Shown piece by piece: positions 48,345 through 59,300 of a DNA stretch of 64,000 nucleotides (position 1 is the first letter of the stretch; each line of letters opens with the position of its first letter). A program made the position numbers and the translations under genes. Source of the DNA: Polytrichum commune (lineage: Eukaryota; Streptophyta; Polytrichopsida; Polytrichales; Polytrichaceae); contig OX485805.1 in the NCBI GenBank assembly GCA_950295325.1, positions 19,889,501 to 19,953,500 on the forward strand, read 5' to 3'. The notes beneath the pieces are model-generated. The model was not told the DNA's origin. It did no database searches and saw only the letters and a list, made by a program, of their open reading frames with translations.

Positions 48345-49202
48345 ATGGTACTTTGCCAGAAGCAACTTCTGTTTAACAACAACTTATGTATATGGATGCG
48401 CCCACCACAAGACATACCCCTATGCCACATTCATATCAATGAATGCAACCCAGATAATGACATTGAATGCACACAACACACCATTCAAAGCCAATATGGC
48501 GCATCACACATCTATGATAATGATGGACGCCACCTAATTACCATTCCTGAACTAAGGCTACAATGGCTATGGGAACAATACCAAAATGCATTAAACAAAC
48601 CACACAACTTAGAACCCCCCATACAATCCTTTGAAAAAGAAGTGGCATGGTTGTATCAAAGATACAAATATAGAATGCCCAAAAACGACCCCCTCAAACT
48701 CTCACAATACACCCTCCCAAATGCCATCATAGAAAACATCATTGACTCCTTCCACATCACCCATTCCTACTTCTCATCACCAATCACATGTCCTACTACA
48801 TTGAAACAATTCTCCTCCCCATTTTCTAGGGACAAGGTATTCGGGTCAATAGGCACAGCATTCCAACATAAATGGGCAGGGGTGGGATATGCCCACCCGC
48901 ACACAAAAAAAGACACTCAACAAGCCCTACATTGGGCTAGACTTGCCGTCAAACATAACCCAGACACAATCACAATACTCATAACAACTGACCCAAACTA
49001 GTACCACAACCTCAACCCCCATGAAGGCCCTTTCCCAGATTCTCACGTTATCTCACATTTCAAAGCAGACACCATTGCATATGATGAACCCACAATACCC
49101 CCGGAATTACAAACTAACCCACGAACAGAAAATCATGACATCCGCATATTATGTATACACCACAAACACACGTCCCCCGGATCATGTGAATATGCGAATC
49201 GT
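48345..49202 (+). pseudogene. Retroelement ORF, N-terminal part with in-frame stop
   Basis: The frame runs from 48345 to a TAG at 48999-49001 and continues in the same frame without other stops into the RNase H ORF. The codons around it read TTDPN-stop-YHNLNPHEGP, so the stop may replace a Trp codon. The segment ending SPFSRDKVFGSIGTAF-HKWAG-GYAHPH...WARLAV...ITILITTDPN loosely resembles the DNA N6-adenine methyltransferase-like domain of some retroelements (position of FGS, W-G, NPP-like and DPxWY-like motifs). That comparison is weak inference. What is certain is a conserved-looking, uninterrupted reading frame of about 285 codons apart from one stop. Confidence 0.5.
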
Positions 49203-50876
49203 ATGGACACTATTAGCACTACCCTCCAAATACCCACATCATTTCACACACCGGCACCGCCTACACCTATAAACACCTTAGTAAATAGAAGCAAGAAATG
49301 GTCTCAACTTATATACCCGCCCCCCCATCCACTTACAAACCAAACTTCTAACACTCCCATATACACGAATCAAGACATATGCCTACCCCTCAAATACCAC
49401 CCACAATTTTGCTATTACACGGATGGATCATTCATGCCACCCAAAGAAATAACCCGAGGGCATTGGAGAAGAGAAAAAGCAGGGTATGGTATATATAACC
49501 CTTTCAAAAACCTCAAAATCACAAAAAGACTACCCGGACTCCAAAATATACTTAGGGCAGAACTTATGGCTATACACCACACCCTCCACCTCCTCACTAC
49601 CACATACCGGAATGAACCGGCACATATCTTTACAGATTGTCTCAATGTCTTATACCTCCTGAACACGCAAACTAAACACCCAACACTACACAATAGCCAC
49701 CCGGATAAAAAGATACTAGAATCCATAGTTAAGATGTTGCAATCCCGCACACAAACCACCACACTACACAAAGTCAAAGCCCACACAAACATTCAAGGTA
49801 ACGAACAAGCCGATAAATTAACAAAATTGGGTTGTGAATTAGAACATAGAGACGCTATAGCCACACATGAGCATGCGCACCCCACACCATGCTACCTCCA
49901 AAAAGATTGGTGGCATTCAATGCAAGAAACACCAGACAAAGGCCCCATCCGACACCTTGGCAAATACATCATCAAACATGATAAAAAACACAATCTATCC
50001 ATTCTAGCAACCCAAACACATCAATTACATAAATGGCTTGATAACAAAGATATCGATAAAACATTATCAAATGACTTTTGGACCAACCCGGCTATCTCAG
50101 ACAAGCAAAAAACGTGCTTAGTAAAATTCCGAACCGGACAATACATGGGGCAAGCTAGAAAACAACTCTTTTTTGGTAGAATTGCATACCCATCCCATAC
50201 ATGTAACATTTGCAACTCATTAGAAGCGGATACATGGCTACATATACTCCTCAAGTGCAAACAACAACACATCCACGCACTAATTACAAAAAGACATAAC
50301 AAAGCAGTATGGGAAATACGCAAACTCCTTGTCTCAAATAAAATAACAAGACATTACATACTCATGAACGCAGGTACATATAATGAACTACCCCAAGACA
50401 ACACAGTACCAACATGGTTACTACCCTGCACATGTGGTACCCAAAGATGTCATTGTAACGCTAGACTCAAACCCGACATCCTATGCATTATAGGGCACCC
50501 TTACAATTCCCCACCACCAGAAGCACCCACACCAGAAATTACAATTCAATTTATAGAATTCACATACTGTAATGACAGATTCTCCACTAAAACCATAAAT
50601 CAAAAAATTACAAAATATCAACCACTCATAAATAATATCATCGCAAAGGGTTGGAACGTAGCCCCACTTATTGTATTAGCATCTGGTGCTCGAGCCACAA
50701 CTCACATCCCCTCAATGAACGAACTTGAAACAAAGCTTAAACTCCCCACATCACAAATTAGGAACACATTCAAACAACTTAACATAATTGCCATACAATA
50801 TGCACACTCAATATTAATCCACAAAAGACGAATAGAAAATAGACAACCCATCACAGACCTACAAAATCATAACTAA
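49203..50876 (+). CDS. Retroelement RNase H / zinc knuckle / nuclease-like ORF
   Basis: Open for 557 codons from ATG 49203, in frame with the segment upstream. Residues 70-210 form an RNase H with the full D-E-D-D set: D74 (YTDGS), E120 (LRAELMAI), D145 (IFTDCLN) and D204 (GNEQADKL), preceded by the HKVKAHT motif. Near residues 330-350 is a CCHC knuckle, CNICNSLEADTWLHILLKC (CX2CX9HX4C), typical of LINE C-termini. Residues about 420-520 contain KPDI (D425), IQFIEFTY (E452), KYQPL and GW-V-PLIVLASGAR, in the layout of PD-(D/E)xK nucleases, though T454 sits where a Lys is usual. The ORF is intact. The RNase H call is firm; the nuclease call is tentative. Confidence 0.8.
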   Translation: MDTISTTLQIPTSFHTPAPPTPINTLVNRSKKWSQLIYPPPHPLTNQTSNTPIYTNQDICLPLKYHPQFCYYTDGSFMPPKEITRGHWRREKAGYGIYNPFKNLKITKRLPGLQNILRAELMAIHHTLHLLTTTYRNEPAHIFTDCLNVLYLLNTQTKHPTLHNSHPDKKILESIVKMLQSRTQTTTLHKVKAHTNIQGNEQADKLTKLGCELEHRDAIATHEHAHPTPCYLQKDWWHSMQETPDKGPIRHLGKYIIKHDKKHNLSILATQTHQLHKWLDNKDIDKTLSNDFWTNPAISDKQKTCLVKFRTGQYMGQARKQLFFGRIAYPSHTCNICNSLEADTWLHILLKCKQQHIHALITKRHNKAVWEIRKLLVSNKITRHYILMNAGTYNELPQDNTVPTWLLPCTCGTQRCHCNARLKPDILCIIGHPYNSPPPEAPTPEITIQFIEFTYCNDRFSTKTINQKITKYQPLINNIIAKGWNVAPLIVLASGARATTHIPSMNELETKLKLPTSQIRNTFKQLNIIAIQYAHSILIHKRRIENRQPITDLQNHN

Positions 50877-51373
50877 AATTAGAGAGGGGTAGTGGTCAGA
50901 CCACTAGTTATTAAGTTACCACCTATAGCTCAGAAAGGCGGGGAGTAGCCGGCTGGTTGGCATAACTTTCCTGCCCATGATTAACTCACTTGCAGCACCA
51001 AGTCAAAGTGTATTGCACTAACACGCTCAGACGGATTCAACGCGAATCGAACCCAGACCGTATTAATACAACACGCATGTCCTTATCCAACCAACCTTGG
51101 AACCATGACTTGGCGACCAACAACACAATCAACCATCATTTATACTCAAACAAATACGCACGCTTCTCATCTCAAACAAAGTAGCAAAACCCACATAATT
51201 CTAAATTAAAACCCATGCATCTACACACCACCCTCCCCCCCCGGTTCAACCGGTTAAAACATCGATTACTAACATAGTGTCTACTCCCTGCAAAGGGTGA
51301 AGTAGTATTACACCCAACGCCGCTACCCTGGGGTACGGCCACGGTTGTCCTACGAACAGACACTTTATTGAGT
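50877..51373 (+). other. Retroelement 3' untranslated region
   Basis: It follows the ORF stop directly and has no ORF. The stretch 50948-50960 (tagccggctggtt) resembles a pol III A box, and 51031-51055 holds a B-box-like gattcaacgcgaatcgaacc. Both are weak and do not fold into a tRNA that I can draw. Confidence 0.4.
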
Positions 51374-51490
51374 GGTTGAAGGATTTGGAACAATTGGATG
51401 TAATCAAGCTACAGCACTATTACAGAAATCCCTGAGCCCTTCTCAAAGCTTGCAACAATTCTGAGGCTAGAAATTAAGGGTTTTTTGAAA
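51374..51490 (+). pseudogene. LRR-like fragment, right of the retroelement
   Basis: Reads EWLKDLEQLDVIKLQHYYRNP and then, after a one-base shift, EPFSKLATILRLEIKGFLKLRE before a stop. The LEQLDVI start parallels LEQLNML at 47996, as expected for successive leucine-rich repeats of one broken gene. Confidence 0.4.
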
Positions 51491-52544
51491 CTAAGAGAAT
51501 GATTCCTTACGGTGTTGAGGGAGGGAGCTTTGGAATAGCAAGAAATAAGTGCATTGGTGTCAATAACATGGGATTATAAGGAAGATATAAGATTAGGCTC
51601 CAAACAATACAAGGTATAAAGTTCATAATTAATTCTATTTATTGATCCCAATTTTGATAATCACATAATATTCTTCCATTGATTGTAGATTAGCATGATT
51701 CAATAATTTTTTGTTTTTCCTATATTTCTAGATTCACAAGAACGAATTGGACGATGAAAGGAGGCATATACAAGAATTTGGGGTTGCAGTCAACCATCTT
51801 TTGAGATACCTTGTTGCATTCTGAAAACCTTTCAAGTTTAGGAATGGAGCCGCCAAATTTTGTCGAACATGGTGACCTCAAGGAAATTAATGTTGAAGGT
51901 CCTTCACACTACAAGAAAAAGTGGTTTGAGGTATAGACATAGTCATCGAAGCATTCCACAATCACAAAGATCTCAGTGACCTATTCTGGATAGTTGAAGA
52001 ATACATTCACACTGGAGAATATTTGACAACTTAAACTTTACTTCAATCATACCTATCGTGTCGTGCAATTATGCACTATTTGCTCAACTCTCCTAGCAAA
52101 AATTTCAATGATTGGGCAGAGCAAATGTATGTGGATGCAATCAAAATCCCAAAATTTCGTGTAGGTGATACACATCATCTTCAGATGATCTGGTTAAAGG
52201 AGATGTTATTGATTGATTACAATAGGTGCTACAACAATGTGACTTGGTTCAATTTACATCGGGACCGATTTCTCCAAGCAATCTTGCAAACGAAGCTCGA
52301 GTGGAAGTAAAGACCATTTTGAGAACATTGATTCCAGGCCAAGAAAATTTGACCTCATTAGGGCACTAATTATGTAGAGGTCTAGGTCAAATCCCACAAT
52401 TAGTGAAATGTTAGCTACAGAGTGGATGGGTTGGATACAATACATTGAAAAAAGACCACGTTTATCATCATGGCCATTGGTCTACTAGGGGATGTTCAAA
52501 TACTTTAAAACTGTCATTAGATGCAGATATAGCACTTAGACAAA

Positions 52545-52720
52545 TTCGTCTACGATGAACATGAATTAGAGTAGACATACCTATTTTCAATAACTTAAGC
52601 AATTTTGCATAAGTGTGCTACATGTGTGATTCTTCATGATTTTTTTTCATCACGTTAGAAAATGACAACTACATGTGCTGAATTTCACGACTTTAGGGGA
52701 CTCTATAGAGTAAGATTTTG
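52545..52720 (+). repeat. Dispersed repeat family B, copy 2
   Basis: Blocks catcacgttagaaaatgaca, actacatgtgctgaatttca and gactttaggggactctata match the copies at 1890-2115 and, inverted, 63740-63965. Confidence 0.6.
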
Positions 52721-53220
52721 GGGATTTGAGACACGCCCTTATTAATTAGGACCTCATTTGGGAGTTTGGGACACGCTCTTACTAGTGTGAATAGCTAAAG
52801 CGCCAAATGCCTCTACTAGGATCAAGGATGCTACCGTAGCCATATAGTTGGTCCCGCACAAAACTAACTCTAAAAATAGATTCCGCATTCTTTTTAAAAC
52901 ATGTGCATATTTTGTCAAAATTATGTTTATTTACTTTAAGCAATTGCCAAGTCATCATGATATAATTCCCACTTTACACAAGACTATGTAGTGTTGGTAG
53001 CTAATATTAGGATATTAGATGGAAACGGGGGTCACACTATATATTATATTCAAAGTCATCGCAAAGAATATGGGTTAATGTGAAATTGCAAGACTATTTA
53101 CTAAGAACTTGATCTATGCCTTCATCAATTTTTCGGACCGAGTCACCTCCACATGGAAAATAAAATTATTTGGAATTATGTCCAACTAACTCAAAAAGTT
53201 GGGGAATCAAACAAAGTACC

Positions 53221-53255
53221 ACCTCCCCCCCCCCATAATAAATAAATAAATAAAT
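53221..53255 (+). repeat. Poly-C and ATAA microsatellite
   Basis: A short interrupted C run followed by four to five ataa units. Confidence 0.8.
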
Positions 53256-53294
53256 GATTTGAGGATTTTAAAGTAGATGATATGAACAAATTTC

Positions 53295-54095
53295 AGCATA
53301 CATGTTTAAGAGGTGTAGGTTTGAGGTTTAAAGAGAAACGTGTTCTAAACATATTTTTGGGAGCTTGATTGTGCAAAGAATAATATTAATTTTTGGAGTT
53401 GTGTTCAACTTTAAAAAAAGTTACACAATCACACATAGTACAGTACTCTCTTGCTTAAGTACGCACCCGCTTAAGTACACATCCCGGTTAAGTGCGCAAT
53501 TTTTTTGACAAAAATAAGGGTTCATACTTTATTGTTTGAACATGTCATGCATAATCATTTGACATGAATGCATGCATTTTTTTCGCTTGACATTCAATGT
53601 CAGTTTGTTAACGTTTTGTTGAAATGTCTCAAACAATAGTCACAGTTCATCATACATCTGTCCAGCATCCGTTTGAACATCGGAGCATAGCAATTGGCCA
53701 TCGATGTGGAGGACAATGTTGTGTAGAGCTTCAAAACCTTTGAGGTTGGTGGCACTTTCAAATTCAACCAATGCCTCGATAGGTTGGATTTTGGTCAAGC
53801 GGGTTGCCTCAGGTCTATCTGTTTCCCGTTGCGATTCATCGAATCAGAGGGTCTAGAAAGTGATATGAGTAAATACGCACCTACCAACTAAGTGTGCACC
53901 AACGGCTCCGGTTCAAAGTGCATACTTGAGCAGGAGATTAGTGTACCACCTTCAACATAATTTTTTTGATTTGAAGTTGTGTACGTAGTACAAGACATGA
54001 ACAATTTCAACAAGCTTTTCCAAGAGGTGTAGGTGGTTCTTAGAGAAAATGTGTTATGAACATATTTCAAGAGCTTGATTGTGCAAAGAAGAACT
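53295..54095 (+). repeat. Direct repeats flanking the pogo-like element
   Basis: The stretch 53305-53385 (aagaggtgtaggtt...acgtgttctaaacatat...agcttgattgtgcaaagaa) recurs at 54020-54090 (aagaggtgtaggtgg...atgtgttatgaacatat...agcttgattgtgcaaagaa). The copies are in direct orientation with the pogo-like element between them. Confidence 0.65.
53441..53943. mobile_element. pogo-like transposon remnant with TA target site
   Basis: Left end: TA + cagtactctcttgcttaagt. Right end, inverted: TA + cactaatctcctgctcaagt. The TIRs continue (tacgcac / tatgcac), the target duplication is TA, and the unit is 503 bp. On the minus strand (about 53835-53635) a frame reads RLTKIQPIEALVEFESATNL and HIDGQLLCSDVQTDAGQMYD before a stop. 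I take it as the 3' end of a pogo-type transposase gene, inferred from position. Most of the transposase is deleted. Confidence 0.7.
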
Positions 54096-54517
54096 GGACA
54101 CCTCTAGACAAATTAAAGGTGAATTTTAACAAAGTAGTCATCCACATGTTCTCAGAATTACCAATTCAAAGTTGCTCTCTCTCTCTCTCTCTCATATAAA
54201 CTCTTCTCCCCTTTCAAATATGTAGCTCATAGAGGGAAAAATTTCAACACCTTTATATTAAGAAAAATTATTATTAATTTCTCACACTCTTTGACCAAAT
54301 ATAAACTTAACTTCATTTATTTTTAAATTTCTTATGTAGAGCCTTGTGTATCATAATATAGTAGTTTTTATCTTGGGATCGACAATTCAAAGTGATTATG
54401 TAGAGTGAACACGTGAAATATACAAAGGGACTCTTCTCACCCTAATCTAAAATGACCCAATGTAACACCTCTTTGTGGTAGTGCTTGGTACACTGCAACA
54501 TGTGGTGATGCTCTTAA
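53944..54517. other. Intergenic AT-rich region
   Basis: Apart from the direct repeat copy at 54020-54090 and a CT microsatellite, nothing is recognised. Confidence 0.5.
54178..54198 (+). repeat. CT microsatellite
   Basis: A pure (ct)n run of about ten units. Confidence 0.9.
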
Positions 54518-54909
54518 GGCCGTTTCACATGGGATCCCAAGTCCCAAGTCCCAATCATGTTGAAAAATCCCAACGTGGAGGCAAAGTCCCAACTTGTGAG
54601 CCTCAAGAAACCATTAAGATATGGTTAATTATCATAAAATTGAGATCTTGATTATTTTATGCATAAAATCATGAGGCTTGTGTTGAGAGTTGGATGTAAC
54701 TTTTTGCTCGACCCAACTCAACACACGTCCCAAGCCTCACTTCCAAAAAGTGTTGTCATGTACAGTAGATACCCATGTCATACTTGGGACTTGAGACCCC
54801 ATTCGGAGGTAAGTAAGTCTCAATCATTATCCTCTCAACGGCTGAGATTGCACGGATTGACCTCAAGTGACTTGGGACTTGGGACTTGAGGACCCGTGTG
54901 ATCTGGCCC
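54518..54909. mobile_element. hAT-like MITE of about 390 bp
   Basis: The left end ggccgtttcacatgggatcc pairs with the right end, inverted, ggccagatcacacgggtcct. Inside both ends is the repeated word aagtccc (aagtcccaagtcccaa on the left, ttgggacttgggacttga on the right). Ends of this kind (GGGCC...CACA-GGG) resemble hAT elements. A clean 8-bp target duplication is not visible, so the superfamily is tentative. Confidence 0.65.
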
Positions 54910-56371
54910 TTTACTAACTTTCCGATCCCACATCCGCCAAAGAGGGTTAAGTTACAATTTTAGAACATCACGCCTTCCACAACCGAAGATGGACATTCGC
55001 ACGTTCTCGCAATGGCATCATGCAAACATGCAAACTCTCCAGGGAAGTTATAAGTTGCCAGGAAGCTCCAGACTCCCGAGCTGGATTCGGCAAGAATGAT
55101 TCGGAGTTGTCAGCGACTGACAGTGTCAGGGAGGGGTGCAAAAGATGCCATTTTAAGCAACCGTGTGAACCCTGAAAGTGGAGGAGGCTCTTTCTTTCTG
55201 CAGGAAGCCCTCAAAAGACACAGGATGGGGTACATGCACGGGCCCAAACTTTGAATTGTCATTTTCTTTCTTATTAGTTTCGTTGAGTCAGATCCTCGTC
55301 CCCAGGCTGACCGTATCTGCCTCCTGACAGAAGACATGCCAAGGAGAAGTTGTGCAAATTATGCACTCATATTGGCCGTCAGAGCTTTCGTGCAGTCGTC
55401 CACTGTGGAAGTAAGTTAGTTTTGCGGGATTCCAAGTTAGAGTCTCCCGGCCCGGCCGGCCAGTTGCAACGTCAAGGGAAAGGATGGTTAGGGGAGGGGA
55501 CCCACATTGCCCTTCCCGCCCAAGGAAAAGAGCCGGTAGGCGGTGGGTGATCGTTGTGTGGCTCTCAGGCTGACTTGGTAGCATGCATGTGTAGTGGGAG
55601 AGAGATTCAAAGTAAGGGATTCAAACCACATTGTGGTGGGTTCAATATGTCTCGAGATTCAAACGGCGAAACGGATTTGGAGCTCATGGTCGGCTATATC
55701 AGGCTTCAACATTCATTTTCAGGCAGACTCAGGTAAACTCCATCTCCCTCCCTGAAACACTCCATCTCTTCCTGTAAGGTCTCCATCCGAGTACAAGTTC
55801 ATCTCCATTCCCTCCTGTGCGGTTAGAGATGATGAAGGAGCCGCCTTTAGCACAGGATTCAGATAATGCAGGTAGCAGGAGACTAGGTTCTAATCTTGGA
55901 TCTGGCACGGAAGTTGCGGAAATGCGCCGAGTAACTCTACAGTGTTGGTTTTGAAGCCATGGAGCTTTGGGACCCATTTCAATTGACGTTTGTGGTCTTC
56001 AGATGCGAAGGCATGGCTGCAGATGGGTTTTAGAAGGTCAGATTCCGGAGGCAACAGATTACTCCCACAATGGCAATGCTGGCCCACCCACTCTACTTTA
56101 ACCTCAGCAATTGCACATGTCGATAGCTAGGGGTGGAAATCTTCAGAAGCTTCACAATTTCTTTGGGATGCAGCGCTGGTGAGCGATGAAATCGACATCT
56201 CTCAGACTTTCGAGGATTTCAACACCATCTGGGGACAATGTAGATGGGTCACAGTGTAAAATGTGTCAGTCGGTACAACACAACATTCGGTTCCTTCCAT
56301 GTTCAATGCAACCTCCATAATCGGTTATCAAGGAAACAGATTTTCGGGAAGGGGTCAGGCCTAGAGCTGCC
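54910..56371. other. Formin upstream region, possible 5' exons
   Basis: The formin frame is open upstream of 56372 only to a TAA near 56318, and the first exon lacks a signal peptide. Exons for a secretory signal and ectodomain may therefore lie here. One candidate stretch, 56233-56318, reads DGSQCKMCQSVQHNIRFLPC, Cys-rich as in plant ectodomains, but its splice to the main exon could not be phased with confidence. Promoter position is unknown. Confidence 0.4.
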
Positions 56372-59300
56372 ATGTCAATGCCGAAGGTGGGAGAGCTCTT
56401 GCATGCAAGTTATCGAGCGGCACCATTAGCAGCCCCTGCGAACTCTCCAGCCAGAGCACCTGAGATCACCTTTGCACCATCGCCAGTGGTTGTCCTGCTA
56501 GCTCCTGCACCGACGAACTTTTCATGGGTCGGCATTGTGGGCATACTCGCAGCATTTCTCGTAGTGGCAATAATAGCCCTCATATGTTTCTGGTACAAAA
56601 ATCTGACCTACAGGAAAGCTCTGCGGGAGGAAGAGGGTCTCTATGCAACAACCATTGCCATCGATTCCAACGGCAAAGGTTGCTCCGAAGATGCGAGCAA
56701 GAGAGGGGAATTGATTCTTTCAGCTTTTGAGCAAGCGCTTGTGGATAGCCCGGCACCATCCGATCACTTCAGCGACAAAGAGATTGTGAGTTGTCGAGAT
56801 GTCAAAACGCCAGTCAAGACACCCGAGAGGATGTCAGTATCGAACATGGAGCAGGAAATTCCTGTCTACACGAGGGACAGAGACATATATCTTACCGGAG
56901 GGTTCAATTGGAATCCAGGGGAAACTCTGGTGGACGAGATTTTCTACATGGGCGAAGAAGGCTCCCAGATGGGAGTTCGGTACAGCAAGCCGAGTTTGAG
57001 CAATCCTGCGGAATTTGGGCTTCTCCGAAAGGAATTAGCTTCAACCAGCAAAGGTGACAGCGACGAGGCTTGTTTGCTAGGAACGTTGAACAGATCGCAC
57101 ACAATTGAAGCACCACCATCAGGTACTAAGAAAGGACGGAGTGCATCAGAAGCCATCGACGGGTGGACAGCGTCAGGTGCGGAGAATGGCTGGAAATTGC
57201 GCACATTCTCTTTACCGACTTCGTACGTCCAGAAGACTTCCCAAGGATCTCGTGATGTGCCGAGCTTCACTGTGCCAGGGGACGAGAGGGTTGAGCTTCA
57301 GAGAAAATTCGTCAGCACCCTTACGCCTCATCCGACTTCGTTGCCATCTTCTCCAGTTCACAACTATTTTCCTTCTGCTTACAACAATCTCACTCCAAGT
57401 CCTTTCAACCCTAAACCTTCTCGTCTCTCTCACCAATCCGCTACGACATTGCTCATGCGGCCGACGTTCATTGTGCCTCCTTCCACTCCTCCTCCCCCTT
57501 TACCGCTTCCTGCTACTTTAGATGGCGCAGATGATCATGAAAAATCCATGCAGGAGCTTCGTAGAGCTGCAGGCAAATCCGAGGAGTCGAATTCCTCCAA
57601 ATGGTCTACATTTAATTATTGTCCATCTCCTCCTCCACCCCCTCTCCCTGTTCCATTTGGAGCTCCTCCTCCCAATCCCCCTCCTCCTCCTCCTCTGCCA
57701 CGCCTGTCCAACCTCGGTGTAATTGCTTCAGTACCACTTTCTCCTCCACCAAGCTCACTCAATAAAACTGAAGCACGAGAAAGCTCTTCTCCTCCTGCAA
57801 CAAGCACGCTCGACAACATTGGAGCCCTAAAAAGCGCTCCTCCCTCCCCTCGTCCTCCCCCTCCCCCTCCACCTCCGTTCTCAAAAGATAGCAGGAGCAG
57901 GCCATCTCCTCCTCCTCCACCACCACCTCACCGTGGCCCGAGACCAAAGTTGTCGCCATTAGTGCTACCAGGTAGAGCTGGCCCAGGAGGCAACACTGAA
58001 GGCTACAGAAATGGACGAAGATCACCGAAGCGTCCGCCGAAGATGAGGCCCTTACATTGGGATAAGTTGAGACCTGAGTCAAGTTCGGTGATGGTTTGGG
58101 ATAATATCACCGACTCCATGGAGTAAGTACTTTCGATTCAGCTTTAACTGCAAACTCTTTGTCAATTGAGATGAGTCTAAAGGCATTACATCATGTTCAT
58201 AGGTACCCCATATTGATGTACATATTCCTTTATCTAATTTATTCCGCAATCGCAAGCTGTGCAGTTTGTTCTGGAGCACTGAGGTTTATCCCAGTAGATT
58301 GACTTTTGCTCATGTGTTTGCACATGTTTAGTAAATGATGAGGTATCTCAGATACTGAGACTGTTCCGATTGACAAGGAAGAGATTTTGGTGATATTGAA
58401 GTGAATTTGACTTGTTCTAGACACTGATCGAAATGCACCCTGGATTGCGTTCAGGCTGGATGTAGAAATGATTGAGAATCTGTTTGGTGTGACAACAAAA
58501 GCTTCCGGGACTGATGACAGCAAGAATTCAACGTACGCCCCTTCACCCGAGAAGCACGAACTACTTGATGGAAGAAAAGCTCACAATATTGCAATCCAGC
58601 TTCGAGCCCGGGGTTTATCAAGGTTTGAGATTTGTGACGCCTTGCTGGAGGGTAAGTGACACGGCTCCAACGCACTCTTGGATTTCATGAACAGTGAGGC
58701 ATGGTAGAATGAAAAGTCGCATGTTGCACCTGCTATCTCATTCAACTTAGACATTCTGTCGTTTCAAATGGAATCCAAACTGCTCTGAATCTCATTCGCA
58801 AGGTGTGACAAGACATCTCATGTTTGTGTTTGTTTTACCAGGTGATGGCCTGAGTCTGGAGACTTTGGACGTTTTAGTGAAGATGGCTCCCACAGCTGAT
58901 GAGGCCACGAAGTTCCTAGAATATGAAGGTGACCCCTCGATGCTTGGTCCAGCAGAGCGATTCGTCCTAGGACTACTGCAGATCCCAAATGCATTTGAGC
59001 GCCTTGACGTGATGCATTATAGGGCATCATTTAGGGAAGACCTCCACCATATTCAAGACGCCATTTACATTCTGGAGGTAAGTTGCTGAATTTGCTCGTC
59101 CCCGACAGAAACCTAGGCTAATGTCGTTACACAGTTCCTGCAGGTGTTTTCTTCCAAGTGTTCTTTAGATCCTCCTCTTTTCAGTTATATATCCTCCACT
59201 CTATAGCTTCACTCTAGAGTGGAGAAGGTGACCAACTGATGTTCCTGGGGCAAAATTGTGAACAGATGGCATGCAAGGAGCTCAAGGGCAGCCGGACATT

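Larger units (their letters stand above)
48361..51373 (+). mobile_element. LINE-like retroelement, 5'-truncated
   Basis: Composition changes abruptly at about 48360 into sequence whose + strand is very rich in A and C and poor in G, ending about 51370. It contains one frame, 48345-50876, broken once by TAG, followed by about 500 bases of non-coding 3' sequence. The order RNase H, CCHC knuckle, then 3' end is that of non-LTR retrotransposons with RNase H. No reverse transcriptase is seen, consistent with 5' truncation. No poly-A tail or target duplication was found, so the borders are estimates. Confidence 0.65.
51491..53440. other. Intergenic region with family B copy and decayed ORFs
   Basis: Around 51840-52330 several frames (for example DWAEQMYVDAIKIPKFRVGDTHHLQMIW at 52099-52182) read like decayed coding sequence of unknown type. 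Family B copy 2 lies at 52545-52720. Near 53221 is a C run followed by ataa repeats. Confidence 0.4.

Noticed and set aside
51000-51110. tRNA-like words in the retroelement 3' region (minus-strand ggttcgattcgc)
   Set aside because: The T-arm-like loop has no matching stem and no acceptor or anticodon arm can be drawn. At most these are box-like words.
57212-58082. Minus-strand ORFs across the formin FH1 region
   Set aside because: They arise from antisense reading of proline-codon runs (Gly/Glu/Arg-rich) and have no independent evidence.
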